64,000 bases of DNA from CAVVEQ01 sp963828855 (lineage in GTDB: Bacteria; Chloroflexota; Anaerolineae; Anaerolineales; Anaerolineaceae), in NCBI GenBank assembly GCA_963828855.1, contig CAWHGB010000008.1, positions 310,001 to 374,000 of the forward strand, in the 5' to 3' direction. This document shows, piece after piece, positions 53,984 through 62,301 of the stretch. Position numbers and translations under genes: made by a program. The notes below the pieces were generated by a model, which was not told where the DNA came from, made no database searches, and saw nothing but the letters and a program-made list of their open reading frames with translations. Position 1 is the first letter of the stretch; each line of letters starts with the position of its first letter.

Positions 53984-54011
53984 TTAGCAGTCATGGTATC
54001 ACGAGTGCTAA
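53984..54011 (+). promoter_or_regulatory. CIRCE-like operator (HrcA binding site)
   Basis: TTAGCAGTC, a 10-base spacer and GAGTGCTAA. This is CIRCE with one mismatch (CAG in place of CAC in the left arm) and one base more than the usual nine-base spacer. The palindrome extends outward as GGTTTTAGCA / TGCTAAAACC. It lies directly after the transcription start, so HrcA would repress groESL outside heat stress. Confidence 0.85.
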
Positions 54012-54054
54012 AACCACTCAATTTGTCTCTATATTTCATTTCGGGAGGATTTGT

Positions 54055-54354
54055 ATGGCTATGAAACTTAAACCGTTGGGCAGCCGTGTTGTGGTGGAGC
54101 CGCGGGAAGAAGAGGACGTCCTCGCTTCCGGTATCGTGCTCCCCGAAACGGCCAAAGAAAAACCCCAGAAGGGTGTCGTCCTTTCGGTCGGTCCCGGTGA
54201 TCGCGATGACGAAGGCAAGCGCATCGCCATGGACGTTAAGGAAGGCGACGTCGTGTTGTTCGCCAAATACAGTGGCACCGAGATCAAAGTCGACGGCAAG
54301 AAGCTGCTCATCCTGCGTGAGAGCGACCTGCTTGCCATCGTTGATGAGAAATAA
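54055..54354 (+). CDS. groES: Co-chaperonin GroES
   Basis: 99 residues. LKPLGSRVVVEPREEEDVLASGIVLPETAKEKPQKGVV carries the mobile loop, and DVVLFAKYSGTEIKVDGKKLLILRESDLLAIV the conserved core. GGGAGG lies before ATG 54055. Heptameric lid of GroEL; regulated with groEL from the CIRCE promoter. Confidence 0.97.
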   Translation: MAMKLKPLGSRVVVEPREEEDVLASGIVLPETAKEKPQKGVVLSVGPGDRDDEGKRIAMDVKEGDVVLFAKYSGTEIKVDGKKLLILRESDLLAIVDEK

Positions 54355-54384
54355 TCAGATCAAGAAGAATAAGGAGCTGGAACT

Positions 54385-56016
54385 ATGGCAGCAAAACAAC
54401 TTGTATTTGCTGAAGAGGCACGCCGCCGCCTCAAGAACGGCATCGACGTATTGAATAACGCGGTTTCAACCACACTCGGCCCCAAAGGCCGCAATGTGGC
54501 TCTCGACCGCAAATTCGGCTCCCCCACCGTCACCCACGATGGCGTGACCGTGGCTAAAGAGATTGAGCTCGAAGATCCCTTCGAGAATATGGGCGCCCAA
54601 CTTCTCAAGGAAGCCGCCACCAAGACCAATGACATCGCCGGCGATGGCACCACAACCAGCACTGTGCTTGCTCACACCATCGTCACCGAAGGCCTCAAGA
54701 CCCTCTCCGCCGGTGCCAATCCAATGATGCTCAAGCACGGTATCGAAGCCGCCTCAAAAGCAGTGGCAGGTGAGCTCGAAAAGACCGCCATCAAGATCGA
54801 CACCAAGGAAGAGATCGCATCCGTAGCCACCATTTCCGCCCAGGATTCCGAGATCGGTAACCTGATCGCGGATGTGATGGACAAAGTTGGCAAGGATGGC
54901 GTCATCACCGTGGAAGAATCCAAGGGCATCCAGTTCGAGACCGAATACGTGGAAGGTATGCAGTTTGACCGCGGTTACGTCTCTGCTTACTTCATCACCG
55001 ATTCCGAGCATATGAAATCGGTCATCTCCGATGCCTACATGCTCATCTACGATAAGAAGATCTCCGCCGCCCAGGATATCGTCCCCATCCTCGAAAAACT
55101 GGTCCAGATCGGCAAACGCGAGCTGGTCATCATTGCTGAAGATGTGGATGGTGAAGCCCTGGCTACCCTCGTGCTCAACAAACTTCGCGGGATGCTGAAC
55201 GTGCTGGCCGTGAAAGCCCCTGGATTTGGCGACCGCCGCAAGGCCATGATGCAGGATATTGCCATCCTGACCGGCGCCCAGGTCATCTCGGAAGAGACCG
55301 GCCGCAAGCTAGAAACCGTCACCGTGCAAGACCTCGGTCGCGCTGAGAAGGTGGAATCCGATAAAGATAACACCACCATCGTTGGCGGCAAAGGTGACAC
55401 CAAGGAGATCAAAGGCCGCATCGAGCAGATCAAGGTCGAGATCGACAAGACCACCTCCGATTATGACAAAGAAAAACTCCAGGAACGCCTGGCCAAGCTC
55501 TCCGGCGGGGTTGCCATCATCCGTGTTGGTGCTGCCACCGAGACTGAGCTGAAGGAAAAGAAACACCGCGTGGAAGATGCCCTCTCCGCCACCCGCGCCG
55601 CCGTCGAAGCCGGGATCGTCCCCGGTGGCGGTGTCGCCCTCGTCAATGCCATGAAAGTTCTCGATGATGTCAAGATGAACAACGAGGACGAGCAGATCGG
55701 TGTCAATATCGTGCGCAAGTCCTTGGAAGTGCCCATGCGCAAGATCGCCGAAAATGCCGGTAAGGAAGGCTCCGTGATCGTGGAGAACGTCCGCCAGCAC
55801 CAGAAGACCAAGAAGAACGACCACATTGGTTACGATGTGATCAAAGATGAATACATCGATATGGTCAAGGGCGGCGTGATCGACCCCGCCAAAGTGACCA
55901 AGGGCGCCCTGGAAAATGCCGCCTCCATCGCAGCGATGATCCTCACAACAGAGGCCCTAATCACCGACGTGCCGGAAAAAGAAAAACCGATGCCGATGCC
56001 CCCTCCGGAGTACTAA
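54385..56016 (+). CDS. groEL: Chaperonin GroEL
   Basis: 543 residues. LGPKGRNVALDRKFGSPTVTHDGVTVAKEIEL, the ATP-binding GDGTTTSTVLA, and PGGGVALVNA are canonical. The C-terminus ends MPMPPPEY and lacks the Gly-Gly-Met repeats of the E. coli protein, as in several other phyla. AAGGAG is eight bases upstream. A 28-bp palindrome followed by TCTTTTTAT lies 45 bases after the stop and may be the terminator. Confidence 0.98.
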   Translation: MAAKQLVFAEEARRRLKNGIDVLNNAVSTTLGPKGRNVALDRKFGSPTVTHDGVTVAKEIELEDPFENMGAQLLKEAATKTNDIAGDGTTTSTVLAHTIVTEGLKTLSAGANPMMLKHGIEAASKAVAGELEKTAIKIDTKEEIASVATISAQDSEIGNLIADVMDKVGKDGVITVEESKGIQFETEYVEGMQFDRGYVSAYFITDSEHMKSVISDAYMLIYDKKISAAQDIVPILEKLVQIGKRELVIIAEDVDGEALATLVLNKLRGMLNVLAVKAPGFGDRRKAMMQDIAILTGAQVISEETGRKLETVTVQDLGRAEKVESDKDNTTIVGGKGDTKEIKGRIEQIKVEIDKTTSDYDKEKLQERLAKLSGGVAIIRVGAATETELKEKKHRVEDALSATRAAVEAGIVPGGGVALVNAMKVLDDVKMNNEDEQIGVNIVRKSLEVPMRKIAENAGKEGSVIVENVRQHQKTKKNDHIGYDVIKDEYIDMVKGGVIDPAKVTKGALENAASIAAMILTTEALITDVPEKEKPMPMPPPEY

Positions 56017-56060
56017 AAACCGGTTCATTAGTTTGAATCGTTGATTGGTTGAATGTTTAA

Positions 56061-56088
56061 GTAGAGACGCAGCATGCTGCGTCTCTAC
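56061..56088. repeat. 28-bp GTAG...CTAC palindrome, copy A2 (possible groEL terminator)
   Basis: Perfect palindrome with half-site GTAGAGACGCAGCA; preceded by the same TTGATTGGTTGA found before the copy at 21529, and followed by TCTTTTTAT, so it could end groESL transcription. Confidence 0.85.
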
Positions 56089-56099
56089 TCTTTTTATCT

Positions 56100-56126
56100 C
56101 CCTCTCCATCCGCTGGATGGGGAGGG
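56100..56126. repeat. Second palindrome (CCCTCTCCATCC / GGATGGGGAGGG)
   Basis: Twelve-base stem with one G-T pair and a 3-base loop, immediately before the glucosidase stop. It resembles another dispersed palindromic family and can terminate the minus-strand gene. Confidence 0.55.
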
Positions 56127-56139
56127 CTAGGGAGGGGTC

Positions 56140-57744
56140 TTACTTCATCCTCAAGATCACCGCTTCCTCGGGTTCCAGGGTAAGGGTATCACCCTCCGTC
56201 AGAGCGACCGAATCCCTGCAGCTTGAAAGCAGCAACTCCCACTTACCCATTGCCAACCCGCGCCCAAGGATGAAGGGAACCCGGCGGCGGGTGAAATTCA
56301 GTGCCACCAGCACCGATTGGGCATCCGTTTTCCGCAGATAGGCCATCAGTGAGCGGGGGTAATAGATCAGGGGCATGTAGATCCCCCGGCGCAACGCTTC
56401 GTTTTCCCTGCGCAGGTGGATGAGCCGCCGGATGAAATGGTACAGGGAATTCGGGTCCTTCTTTTGGGTAGCCAGGTTCCGCTGGATGTGGTCGGGGTGA
56501 ACCTTCAACCAGGGATGGGTTTGGCTGAACCCTGAGTTTTCCGCATCATTCCACTGCATTGGCGAGCGGCAGCCATCCCGGCCCACCGGTAGCGGCCAGT
56601 AGTGGACACCCACCGGGTCGTGTAGCTCTTTTCGAGAGACAGAAATATCACGCATACCGATCTCATCCCCATAATAGAGGAACGGCGTACCCCTCAGGGT
56701 GAGCAGCATGGCGTTGATCACCTTCAGGCGGGCGTCATCTTCCCCCCGGGCAAGCCTGGTGGCCGTCCGACGTGTATCGTGGTTGCCAAGCACAAAGTTC
56801 GGCCAGGAGCCTTCATCCAGTGCATTCTCCCAGGATTGGATCACCTGCTGGATGCGGCGCGCGTCCCAATTACATTCCAGCAAGCGGAAATCGAAAGCCT
56901 GGTGCAGCATTCCCGGGGCACAGTAGGAGGCTGCCATTTTTTCATCCTCCAGGAAGGTCTCGCCCACCGCGTAGGTACCCGGTCTCTCATCCAGGATGGT
57001 GCGGATCTCGCGCAGGAGCGGGTACATCTCGGGTTGGGAGGTATCGTGCACATGCTTCTGGCGATCGAATCCGCGGATGCCTTTCCCCGATGGGGGATTA
57101 TCGCGAAAATCCGCATCCTTGAAATAGGCGTTGAACACGTCCAGGCGGAAGCCATCCACCCCGCGCGCCAGCCAGAAGCGGAACACATCCAGCATCGCTT
57201 TGCGCAGATCCGGATTGCGCCAGTTCACATCCGGCTGTTCCTTGACAAACATGTGGAAATAGGACTCTCCCAATTCTGGGATATATTCCCAGCCCTTCCC
57301 GCCAAAAATGGAGAGCCAGTTGTTGGGCGGTTTCCCACCCGCTTTAGGTTCGCGCCAGAGGTACCAATCGTGACGGGGGTTATCTTTTGATTTTTTAGAT
57401 TCGAGGAACCAGGGATGTTGGTCGGAGGTGTGGTTCAGGACAAGATCCATGATGATGTGGATGCCGCGTTTGCGGGCTTCGCTCACCAGGCGGTCAAAGT
57501 CAGAAAGCGTGCCATACTTGGGATCGATCCCGCAATAATCGGAAACATCGTAACCGAAATCTTTGTCGGGTGAGGGATTGATCGGAGAGAGCCACAACCC
57601 CTCGATCCCAAGATCAGAAAGGTAATCCAGCTTGCTTGTAATCCCGTTCAGGTCACCGATGCCGTCGCCATTTGAATCCATGAACGAGCGGGGATAGATC
57701 TGGTAAATGACCCCGTCGCGCCACCAAAGCCGTTGATCCGCCAT
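56140..57744 (-). CDS. GH13 alpha-glucosidase (oligo-1,6-glucosidase-like)
   Basis: 534 residues from ATG 57744 (GAGG upstream). WWRDGVIYQIYPRSFMDSNGDGIGDLNGI is the typical start of GH13 subfamilies acting on oligosaccharides. Catalytic residues: nucleophile Asp in GVDGFRLDVFN, acid/base Glu in AVGETFLE, and transition-state Asp in VLGNHDT; region I is DLVLNHTSDQHPWF. A C-terminal beta-sandwich ends AVILRMK. No signal peptide, so it acts in the cytoplasm on imported alpha-glucosides (isomaltose, maltose or trehalose-type). Confidence 0.93.
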   Translation of the reverse strand: MADQRLWWRDGVIYQIYPRSFMDSNGDGIGDLNGITSKLDYLSDLGIEGLWLSPINPSPDKDFGYDVSDYCGIDPKYGTLSDFDRLVSEARKRGIHIIMDLVLNHTSDQHPWFLESKKSKDNPRHDWYLWREPKAGGKPPNNWLSIFGGKGWEYIPELGESYFHMFVKEQPDVNWRNPDLRKAMLDVFRFWLARGVDGFRLDVFNAYFKDADFRDNPPSGKGIRGFDRQKHVHDTSQPEMYPLLREIRTILDERPGTYAVGETFLEDEKMAASYCAPGMLHQAFDFRLLECNWDARRIQQVIQSWENALDEGSWPNFVLGNHDTRRTATRLARGEDDARLKVINAMLLTLRGTPFLYYGDEIGMRDISVSRKELHDPVGVHYWPLPVGRDGCRSPMQWNDAENSGFSQTHPWLKVHPDHIQRNLATQKKDPNSLYHFIRRLIHLRRENEALRRGIYMPLIYYPRSLMAYLRKTDAQSVLVALNFTRRRVPFILGRGLAMGKWELLLSSCRDSVALTEGDTLTLEPEEAVILRMK

Positions 57745-57802
57745 GTAAACCTCTAAAAAAAAGTGATTGATTGAATTATATATGAGGAAAAGAAAGGCTT
57801 TA

Positions 57803-57831
57803 TTGACGCTCGTTTTCAGGCATGATAAAAT
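57803..57831 (+). promoter_or_regulatory. Promoter of tRNA-Glu
   Basis: TTGACG (57803-57808), 17-base spacer, TAAAAT (57826-57831); start about seven bases before the tRNA. The TTGACGCTC-TTTTC string is shared with the promoter at 51200. Confidence 0.75.
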
Positions 57832-57844
57832 TCCGTCCGCAATC

Positions 57845-57917
57845 GCCCCCATCGTCTAGCGGCCTAGGACGTGGCCCTCTCAAGGCCAAAACGAGGATCC
57901 GAATTCCTCTGGGGGCA
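57845..57917 (+). tRNA. tRNA-Glu (anticodon CTC)
   Basis: Acceptor GCCCCCA with TGGGGGC, D arm TCTAGCGGCCTAGGA, anticodon stem GGCC/GGCC with loop containing CTC (reads GAG), T stem GAGGA/TCCTC. The T loop is TCCGAAT, where TTCGAAT is usual. CCA is not encoded. Confidence 0.92.
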
Positions 57918-57922
57918 TAAAG

Positions 57923-57943
57923 AATCCGCCGAAGAGGCGGATT
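57923..57943 (+). terminator. Terminator of tRNA-Glu
   Basis: Eight-base stem AATCCGCC / GGCGGATT with loop GAAGA, then TGTTATT. A degraded copy closes the array at about 58222-58246. Confidence 0.7.
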
Positions 57944-57950
57944 TGTTATT

Positions 57951-58252
57951 CCTGGTCCTCTCATACCATCGAGGTACGCGAGGCCAAAACGAGGATCCCA
58001 TTGGGGATGATTCCGAATTCCTCTGGGGGCACTTTCTAATCATTAAGCAACACGACGATCCCCATTGAGGGGGCGATATCCGAATTCCTCTGCCCCTAAA
58101 GGGGTACAAAAACTGCGAGGGGCACTAATTATTTATCAAAACCGAGATACCCATTGAGGGGATGATCTCCGAATTCGTCTGCCCCTAAAGGGGTGCAAAA
58201 AAAGCGAGGGGCACAATTTAGAAACCCGCCATCGAATGCGGATTTTAATTCC
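57951..58252 (+). repeat. Array of three degenerate tRNA-Glu 3-prime copies with hairpin insertions
   Basis: Three partial copies of tRNA-Glu follow its terminator. Copy 1 (57951-58032) repeats the anticodon arm onward, with TACCATCGAGGTACGCG inserted after CTCTCA and CATTGGGGATGATT inserted in the T loop. Copies 2 (58050-58124) and 3 (58141-58214) keep only the T arm and 3-prime acceptor; both carry the T-loop insert (CCCATTGAGGGG core) and a further insert GCCCCTAAAGGGG plus about 13 bases between T stem and acceptor. A degraded terminator copy (CCGCC...GCGGATTTT) ends the array. No copy has the tRNA 5-prime half. The remainder of 57918-58396 has no gene. Confidence 0.75.
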
Positions 58253-58396
58253 CATATACTTTTTTCTTTCGTAAGTGAAAGCCAGACTTACCATGACGGC
58301 AAATAAGCTGGCAGGATTCCTCTTCCTCTCCTGCATGATATACTGCCAAATATCAATTGACTGTATCAGAGATGCGTCAATCAAGGAGGCTGTCGA

Positions 58397-59140
58397 TTGG
58401 CAATCCGCATTTTTAATGGCTTTACCTGTGATGCCCGCTGGCCATCGAAATTACGGACCGGGCTTGTGTGCACCCTGGTGGAAACGGATCAGGGTCTTGC
58501 GCTCATCGATACAGGTCCGGGGCTTGAAGATTATGCCCAGCCTCACTGGATGATGAAATTATTCCAGGTGATCACGAGAGTTTCATACGACCCACAGGAG
58601 GCAGCCATCAATCAAGTGAGGCGGCTGGGCTACCACCCCGAAGATGTCCACCATATCATCCTGACCCATATGCATTTCGACCATTGTGGCGGCTTGCCCG
58701 ATTTCCCCTGGGCGCAGGTGCATGTTCATCACCGTGAATTTGATGCCTTTACAGGCAAAACACATCGCTGGACCGATATGGCATATTTTCCCCGCCATAT
58801 TTCCAGGGTAAAGCAATGGCAGCTTTACGACACACAGGATGAAGTCTGGTATGGCTTAAAAGCCATCCGCCTACCGTTTACCCCGGAGATGTGGCTGGTG
58901 CCTCTACATGGGCATTCATGGGGTCATTGCGGTGTAGCTGTCAAACTGGAGAAGGGTTGGTTCTTCAATGCTGCCGATGCGGGCGCAGTGTATAACAATA
59001 CCACACCAGCCTGGGTGATCAAATTGGTATTAGGTCCCCACGATGCCCTGCTGCGCAAATTTTTGGTCGATCATCCCGATGTAATCTTGTCCAATTCACA
59101 TATGTATCCAGGATGGTTCGATAGCGAAGTTTATCAATAA
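58397..59140 (+). CDS. Metallo-beta-lactamase-fold hydrolase
   Basis: 247 residues. TTG start 58397 with AAGGAGG seven bases upstream. Zinc motif HMHFDHCGG (HxHxDH), later GHSWGHCG histidine, NAADAGAVY (bridging Asp) and the final HMYPGWF. VCTLVETDQGLALIDTGPGLEDY is the typical lead-in. The family includes hydroxyacylglutathione hydrolases, lactonases and others; the cap with MMKLFQVITRVSYDPQEAA resembles the quorum-lactonase/PNPP group, but no substrate can be given. Confidence 0.85.
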   Translation: MAIRIFNGFTCDARWPSKLRTGLVCTLVETDQGLALIDTGPGLEDYAQPHWMMKLFQVITRVSYDPQEAAINQVRRLGYHPEDVHHIILTHMHFDHCGGLPDFPWAQVHVHHREFDAFTGKTHRWTDMAYFPRHISRVKQWQLYDTQDEVWYGLKAIRLPFTPEMWLVPLHGHSWGHCGVAVKLEKGWFFNAADAGAVYNNTTPAWVIKLVLGPHDALLRKFLVDHPDVILSNSHMYPGWFDSEVYQ

Positions 59141-59228
59141 TGATTCATGTTTCCCAACGACTAAGCTACAATCAAATTTAATTCAATATTTATTGCGAAT
59201 TTCTAATGGGGATTCCCAAGGAAACCTT

Positions 59229-60176
59229 ATGACTTCTCTGGAAATCATTTGCCCGGCTTCTGTCCAAGAAGCCATATCCATTCTGCAAATGAGCCTGATG
59301 CCGGTTGATTCTCCGACCCAACGTCGCTACCGGTCCAGTGCTCACTTGAACGCTACCTTCGCTTCAGCCCGCCGAAAACCAGAGTGGGTCTGGGTTGCCC
59401 GGGCTGCGGACGGTACGGTTTTGGGACATGTGGCTGCTATATCACAGTCGGGTATAGCGCCGGAAATTCTTGAGCATTTTGGGCTCCCCACCGATCGTTC
59501 ACAAGCCAGGCAACTTATAGCTCACGCAACTAAAGCATCGCGTTCCCTGGGTGTCAGGGAAGCAGGTATCTTTGCTCCTCCCGGTTCCACCATTGCCGAT
59601 CCGGCGCTAGAACCATTGGTTAGCCCGTTATTTGAAGCCGGATGGAAGTTACTTGTTGAGCGTAAACACTACGAATTCGAACCTCCGCCAGGACTGGGAC
59701 AGGGAATCGAAACCCTGCTCCGTATGGAACAACTTCATGACCCAAACGACCCTCGGCTGGCAACTGTGCACCGCGAAATAATGCGAGGTACGCTCGATGT
59801 CACCGATGCCGCAAATATAAAACGCCTAGGATTTGACGCCGCCTGTGATGAAATCCTCGCTTCCATGCTGAAAGCGGATCCGGTTGACTGCATCCGGCTT
59901 GCCTTTGATGATGAAGGGAAACCAGTCGGTATGGTATCAGGTGTCGCGACGGGGTCTGGCCGGGCGTACGTGGGGTTTGTTGGAGTTGCCGCTGGTTCCA
60001 GGGGAAGAGGTTACGGACGTGAGTTGCTGGCATGGATCACACGAGAATTGATCGCTCAAAATGCAACCACGCTCATCGCCGACACCGACACCACCAACCT
60101 GCCGATGGCCAAAGCATTCTCATCCGTCGGTTGGATCCAGACTGAAACCCGTATTGACCTGGTGCTGGAATCGTGA
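59229..60176 (+). CDS. GNAT-family N-acetyltransferase
   Basis: 315 residues from ATG 59229 (AAGGAAACC upstream). The C-terminal GNAT fold (residues about 190-310) has VGFVGVAAGSRGRGYGRELLAWI, the acetyl-CoA pyrophosphate loop, and TDTTNLPMAKAFSSVGWIQTE. The N-terminal half (WVWVARAADGTVLGHVAAIS) looks like a second, degenerate GNAT domain lacking the loop. Substrate unknown. The 130 bases after it hold no feature I can support. Confidence 0.82.
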   Translation: MTSLEIICPASVQEAISILQMSLMPVDSPTQRRYRSSAHLNATFASARRKPEWVWVARAADGTVLGHVAAISQSGIAPEILEHFGLPTDRSQARQLIAHATKASRSLGVREAGIFAPPGSTIADPALEPLVSPLFEAGWKLLVERKHYEFEPPPGLGQGIETLLRMEQLHDPNDPRLATVHREIMRGTLDVTDAANIKRLGFDAACDEILASMLKADPVDCIRLAFDDEGKPVGMVSGVATGSGRAYVGFVGVAAGSRGRGYGRELLAWITRELIAQNATTLIADTDTTNLPMAKAFSSVGWIQTETRIDLVLES

Positions 60177-60307
60177 CTATTGGGGGAAGATAAAAGTCCG
60201 AAAAAAGAGATTTCATTCAAAATGAATAGAACCCCAAACCAAACTAATAATCTAAATGGACTTTTGGTTTTGTTTGAATTCGAATCTTGAAGAATTTCGA
60301 ATCCTGA

Positions 60308-60873
60308 CTAAACCCTCAACGATCCGCGAAACCCTCTGGCACCGTAATAGGAATCCGCGCCGTTGTGGTAGGTGAAAACGTGATCGTAGCGACGGTCGCA
60401 AAAAAGGGCACCACCGAGTTTGCGGATCTCCGCGGGCGTTTTCACCCAGCTTGAGGTCTTGGTATCGAATTTACCCAGCGTTTGCAATTGCCGGTATTCT
60501 TCTTCCGTAAGTATTTCAATGCCCATGGCAGCGGCTGATCCATCGCACAGTTCCAGGGTTTGTTGGCTTTCCGTGAATCCAGCGCCGCTCGGTCGTAGCA
60601 GATGTTCCTGCGGCCTTCCGGGGTTTCTGCGGAGCAATCAAAATAAATATATTCACCCAATTTATTGTCGTAACCAACCACATCCGGTTCGCCACCGGTG
60701 CGTTCCATCTCGCTGAGCGACCAGAGTTTTTCTCCATTCGCTTCCAAGTTTGCCTGGACCTTCGCCCAATCCAGACCCGGTGGCGGGTCATGTTTTTATC
60801 AAAACGGGTTTTTAATGTGTCAAGGAGTTCCTGGCGGTCCACAGCAGTTAGCTACGTTTTTTGGTGTATTCAT
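60308..60873 (-). CDS. DUF4256 family protein, multiply frameshifted
   Basis: Composite of about 185 residues. ATG 60873 follows GGAAG. Recognisable pieces in consecutive frames: DRQELLDTLKTRFDKNMTRH, EANGEKLWSLSEMERTGGEPDVVGYD, YIYFDCSAETPEGRRNICYDRAALDSRK, then MGIEILTEEEYRQLQTLGKFDTKTSSWVKTPAEIRKLGGALF and VFTYHNGADSYYGARGFRG. This order matches DUF4256 proteins, whose function is unknown. At least three or four indels are needed (about 60840, 60770, 60550). The gene may be dead or mis-sequenced. Confidence 0.7.
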
Positions 60874-61132
60874 ATCGATCTTCCTTTCTATATTTCCTTA
60901 CTAATTCATTTTTCCAGATGAATCATACCAAATTTATCCAATTATTTCACGGGTCAATTATCCATTGTTGCCCGTCAGGTCGTATTCAAGCGGTGTTGGG
61001 TGCCCAATCATGCCCCGCGAATTGGGATATGTCATTCAAATTATTTAAATGCTGAAAAGACTATAATGATCAAAACTAACTTGAGAGTTGCGACAGGGGC
61101 TTTTCAGGAATTAATCCCAAAAGGACAAAATC

Positions 61133-61387
61133 ATGGAACGTTATCTGATCGAATCAAACCATACGGCTGCTGATTGTCATCACGTGGTGGAGCAATTCAT
61201 CATCCACGGGCACATCATGAATTTCGATTGGGGCTGCCTCTCAGGCGAGCATACTGCCTGGGCGGTCATTGAGGCAGAAAATGAATCCCAGGCACTTTTG
61301 TCGGTGCCTCCGTCATTGCGGTCAAAAGCCCGGGCGATTCAATTAAATAAATTTACGCCCCAAGTGATCGAGGATTATCACAAATAA
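61133..61387 (+). CDS. Conserved hypothetical small protein
   Basis: 84 residues, cytoplasmic: MERYLIESNHTAADCHHVVEQF, GHIMNFDWGCLSGEHTAWAVIEAENESQALLSVPPSLRSKARAIQL. Looks like a compact ferredoxin-like alpha/beta protein with conserved H, C and W. AAGGACAAAATC precedes the ATG. I do not know a function. The 155 bases after it contain nothing I can support. Confidence 0.75.
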   Translation: MERYLIESNHTAADCHHVVEQFIIHGHIMNFDWGCLSGEHTAWAVIEAENESQALLSVPPSLRSKARAIQLNKFTPQVIEDYHK

Positions 61388-61544
61388 ATCACTTTACGTG
61401 AAACAGGCAATATAGCTATCCTCGCAAAACAATCGCCCAATAGAAAAACAATCTTTCTGATATGGAGTTCAATTGGAGCTATTGCTACTTTTAAGGAATC
61501 ATTGCTTTCCATGTTCTTGGTCAACTCCAGGGGAATCTAACTTC

Positions 61545-62222
61545 CTAACCTGCCAGCCTTCTCCGAACCGCCTCCAGCTCCTCCCGGCTAACCCCGCCCG
61601 AAAGCAGGTACTTCTCCGCATCCAATCCCTCCAGCGCACTCAGCAGCGCTTCGCGCGTGGAGGTATGCTCACGAGCCAGGATCTCGTCCCGCTCGGGGTC
61701 GGGGCTCAGCTCGTATTCAGCGATGATCTCCTCTGGTGGAGCACCAACCAGGGAAAGAAGCAAGAGGGTGATGATCCCGGTGCGGTCGTTCCCTCGCTTG
61801 CAATGGATCAAAACTCCGCCACCCTGTGCCTGCGCGATCGCCGAGATGGCCGCGGCATGGCGTTCCGGCCAGCGCGCGAGCGCATCCTTATAATAAAGCG
61901 GAGTGCACCATAGATCGGATGCAGCCCACTTATATAAAAACTCCTGATCTGTGAGATCCTCAATATCCACCCGAAGGACCGCAACATCGGGGAATGGTGA
62001 TGTGAAATTAAGTTCTTTTTCCTCATGCCCAAGTGTGGAAAGCGTAATTATTGTTCGGATACCGTAATCGTAGAGCGCGCTCCAGCCCGCAGGGGTAAGC
62101 CTGGAAGGTGTATCCGAACGTACAACCGCTCCCCGCCGGGTCTGCCCACCTTCGCGGGTTGGAATGCCCCCCAGGTCGCGGACATTGATGCAGCCATCCC
62201 ATTCCAGTATTCTTTGAGTCAT
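61545..62222 (-). CDS. Tyrosine/serine-type protein phosphatase (Y_phosphatase3 family)
   Basis: 225 residues from ATG 62222. The P-loop signature is HCKRGNDRTG (CX5R), and the N-terminal NVRDLGGIPTREGGQTRRGAVVRSDTPSRL is diagnostic for this family of bacterial atypical dual-specificity phosphatases, some of which also dephosphorylate phosphoinositides. Cytoplasmic. A start 16 codons upstream exists without a ribosome site. Confidence 0.9.
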   Translation of the reverse strand: MTQRILEWDGCINVRDLGGIPTREGGQTRRGAVVRSDTPSRLTPAGWSALYDYGIRTIITLSTLGHEEKELNFTSPFPDVAVLRVDIEDLTDQEFLYKWAASDLWCTPLYYKDALARWPERHAAAISAIAQAQGGGVLIHCKRGNDRTGIITLLLLSLVGAPPEEIIAEYELSPDPERDEILAREHTSTREALLSALEGLDAEKYLLSGGVSREELEAVRRRLAG

Positions 62223-62301
62223 GGTATGAAAACTCCTTGGAAATTTATCTTCCGCTATCGAATATTTCAAATTTCAATCAATATCAAAGGCAGCACTAGA
62301 A

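Noticed and set aside
57864..58384. ORFs of 60 to 90 codons over the tRNA-Glu region on both strands
   Set aside because: They translate tRNA-Glu and its degenerate repeats; no ribosome sites and low-complexity repeats of the same peptide.
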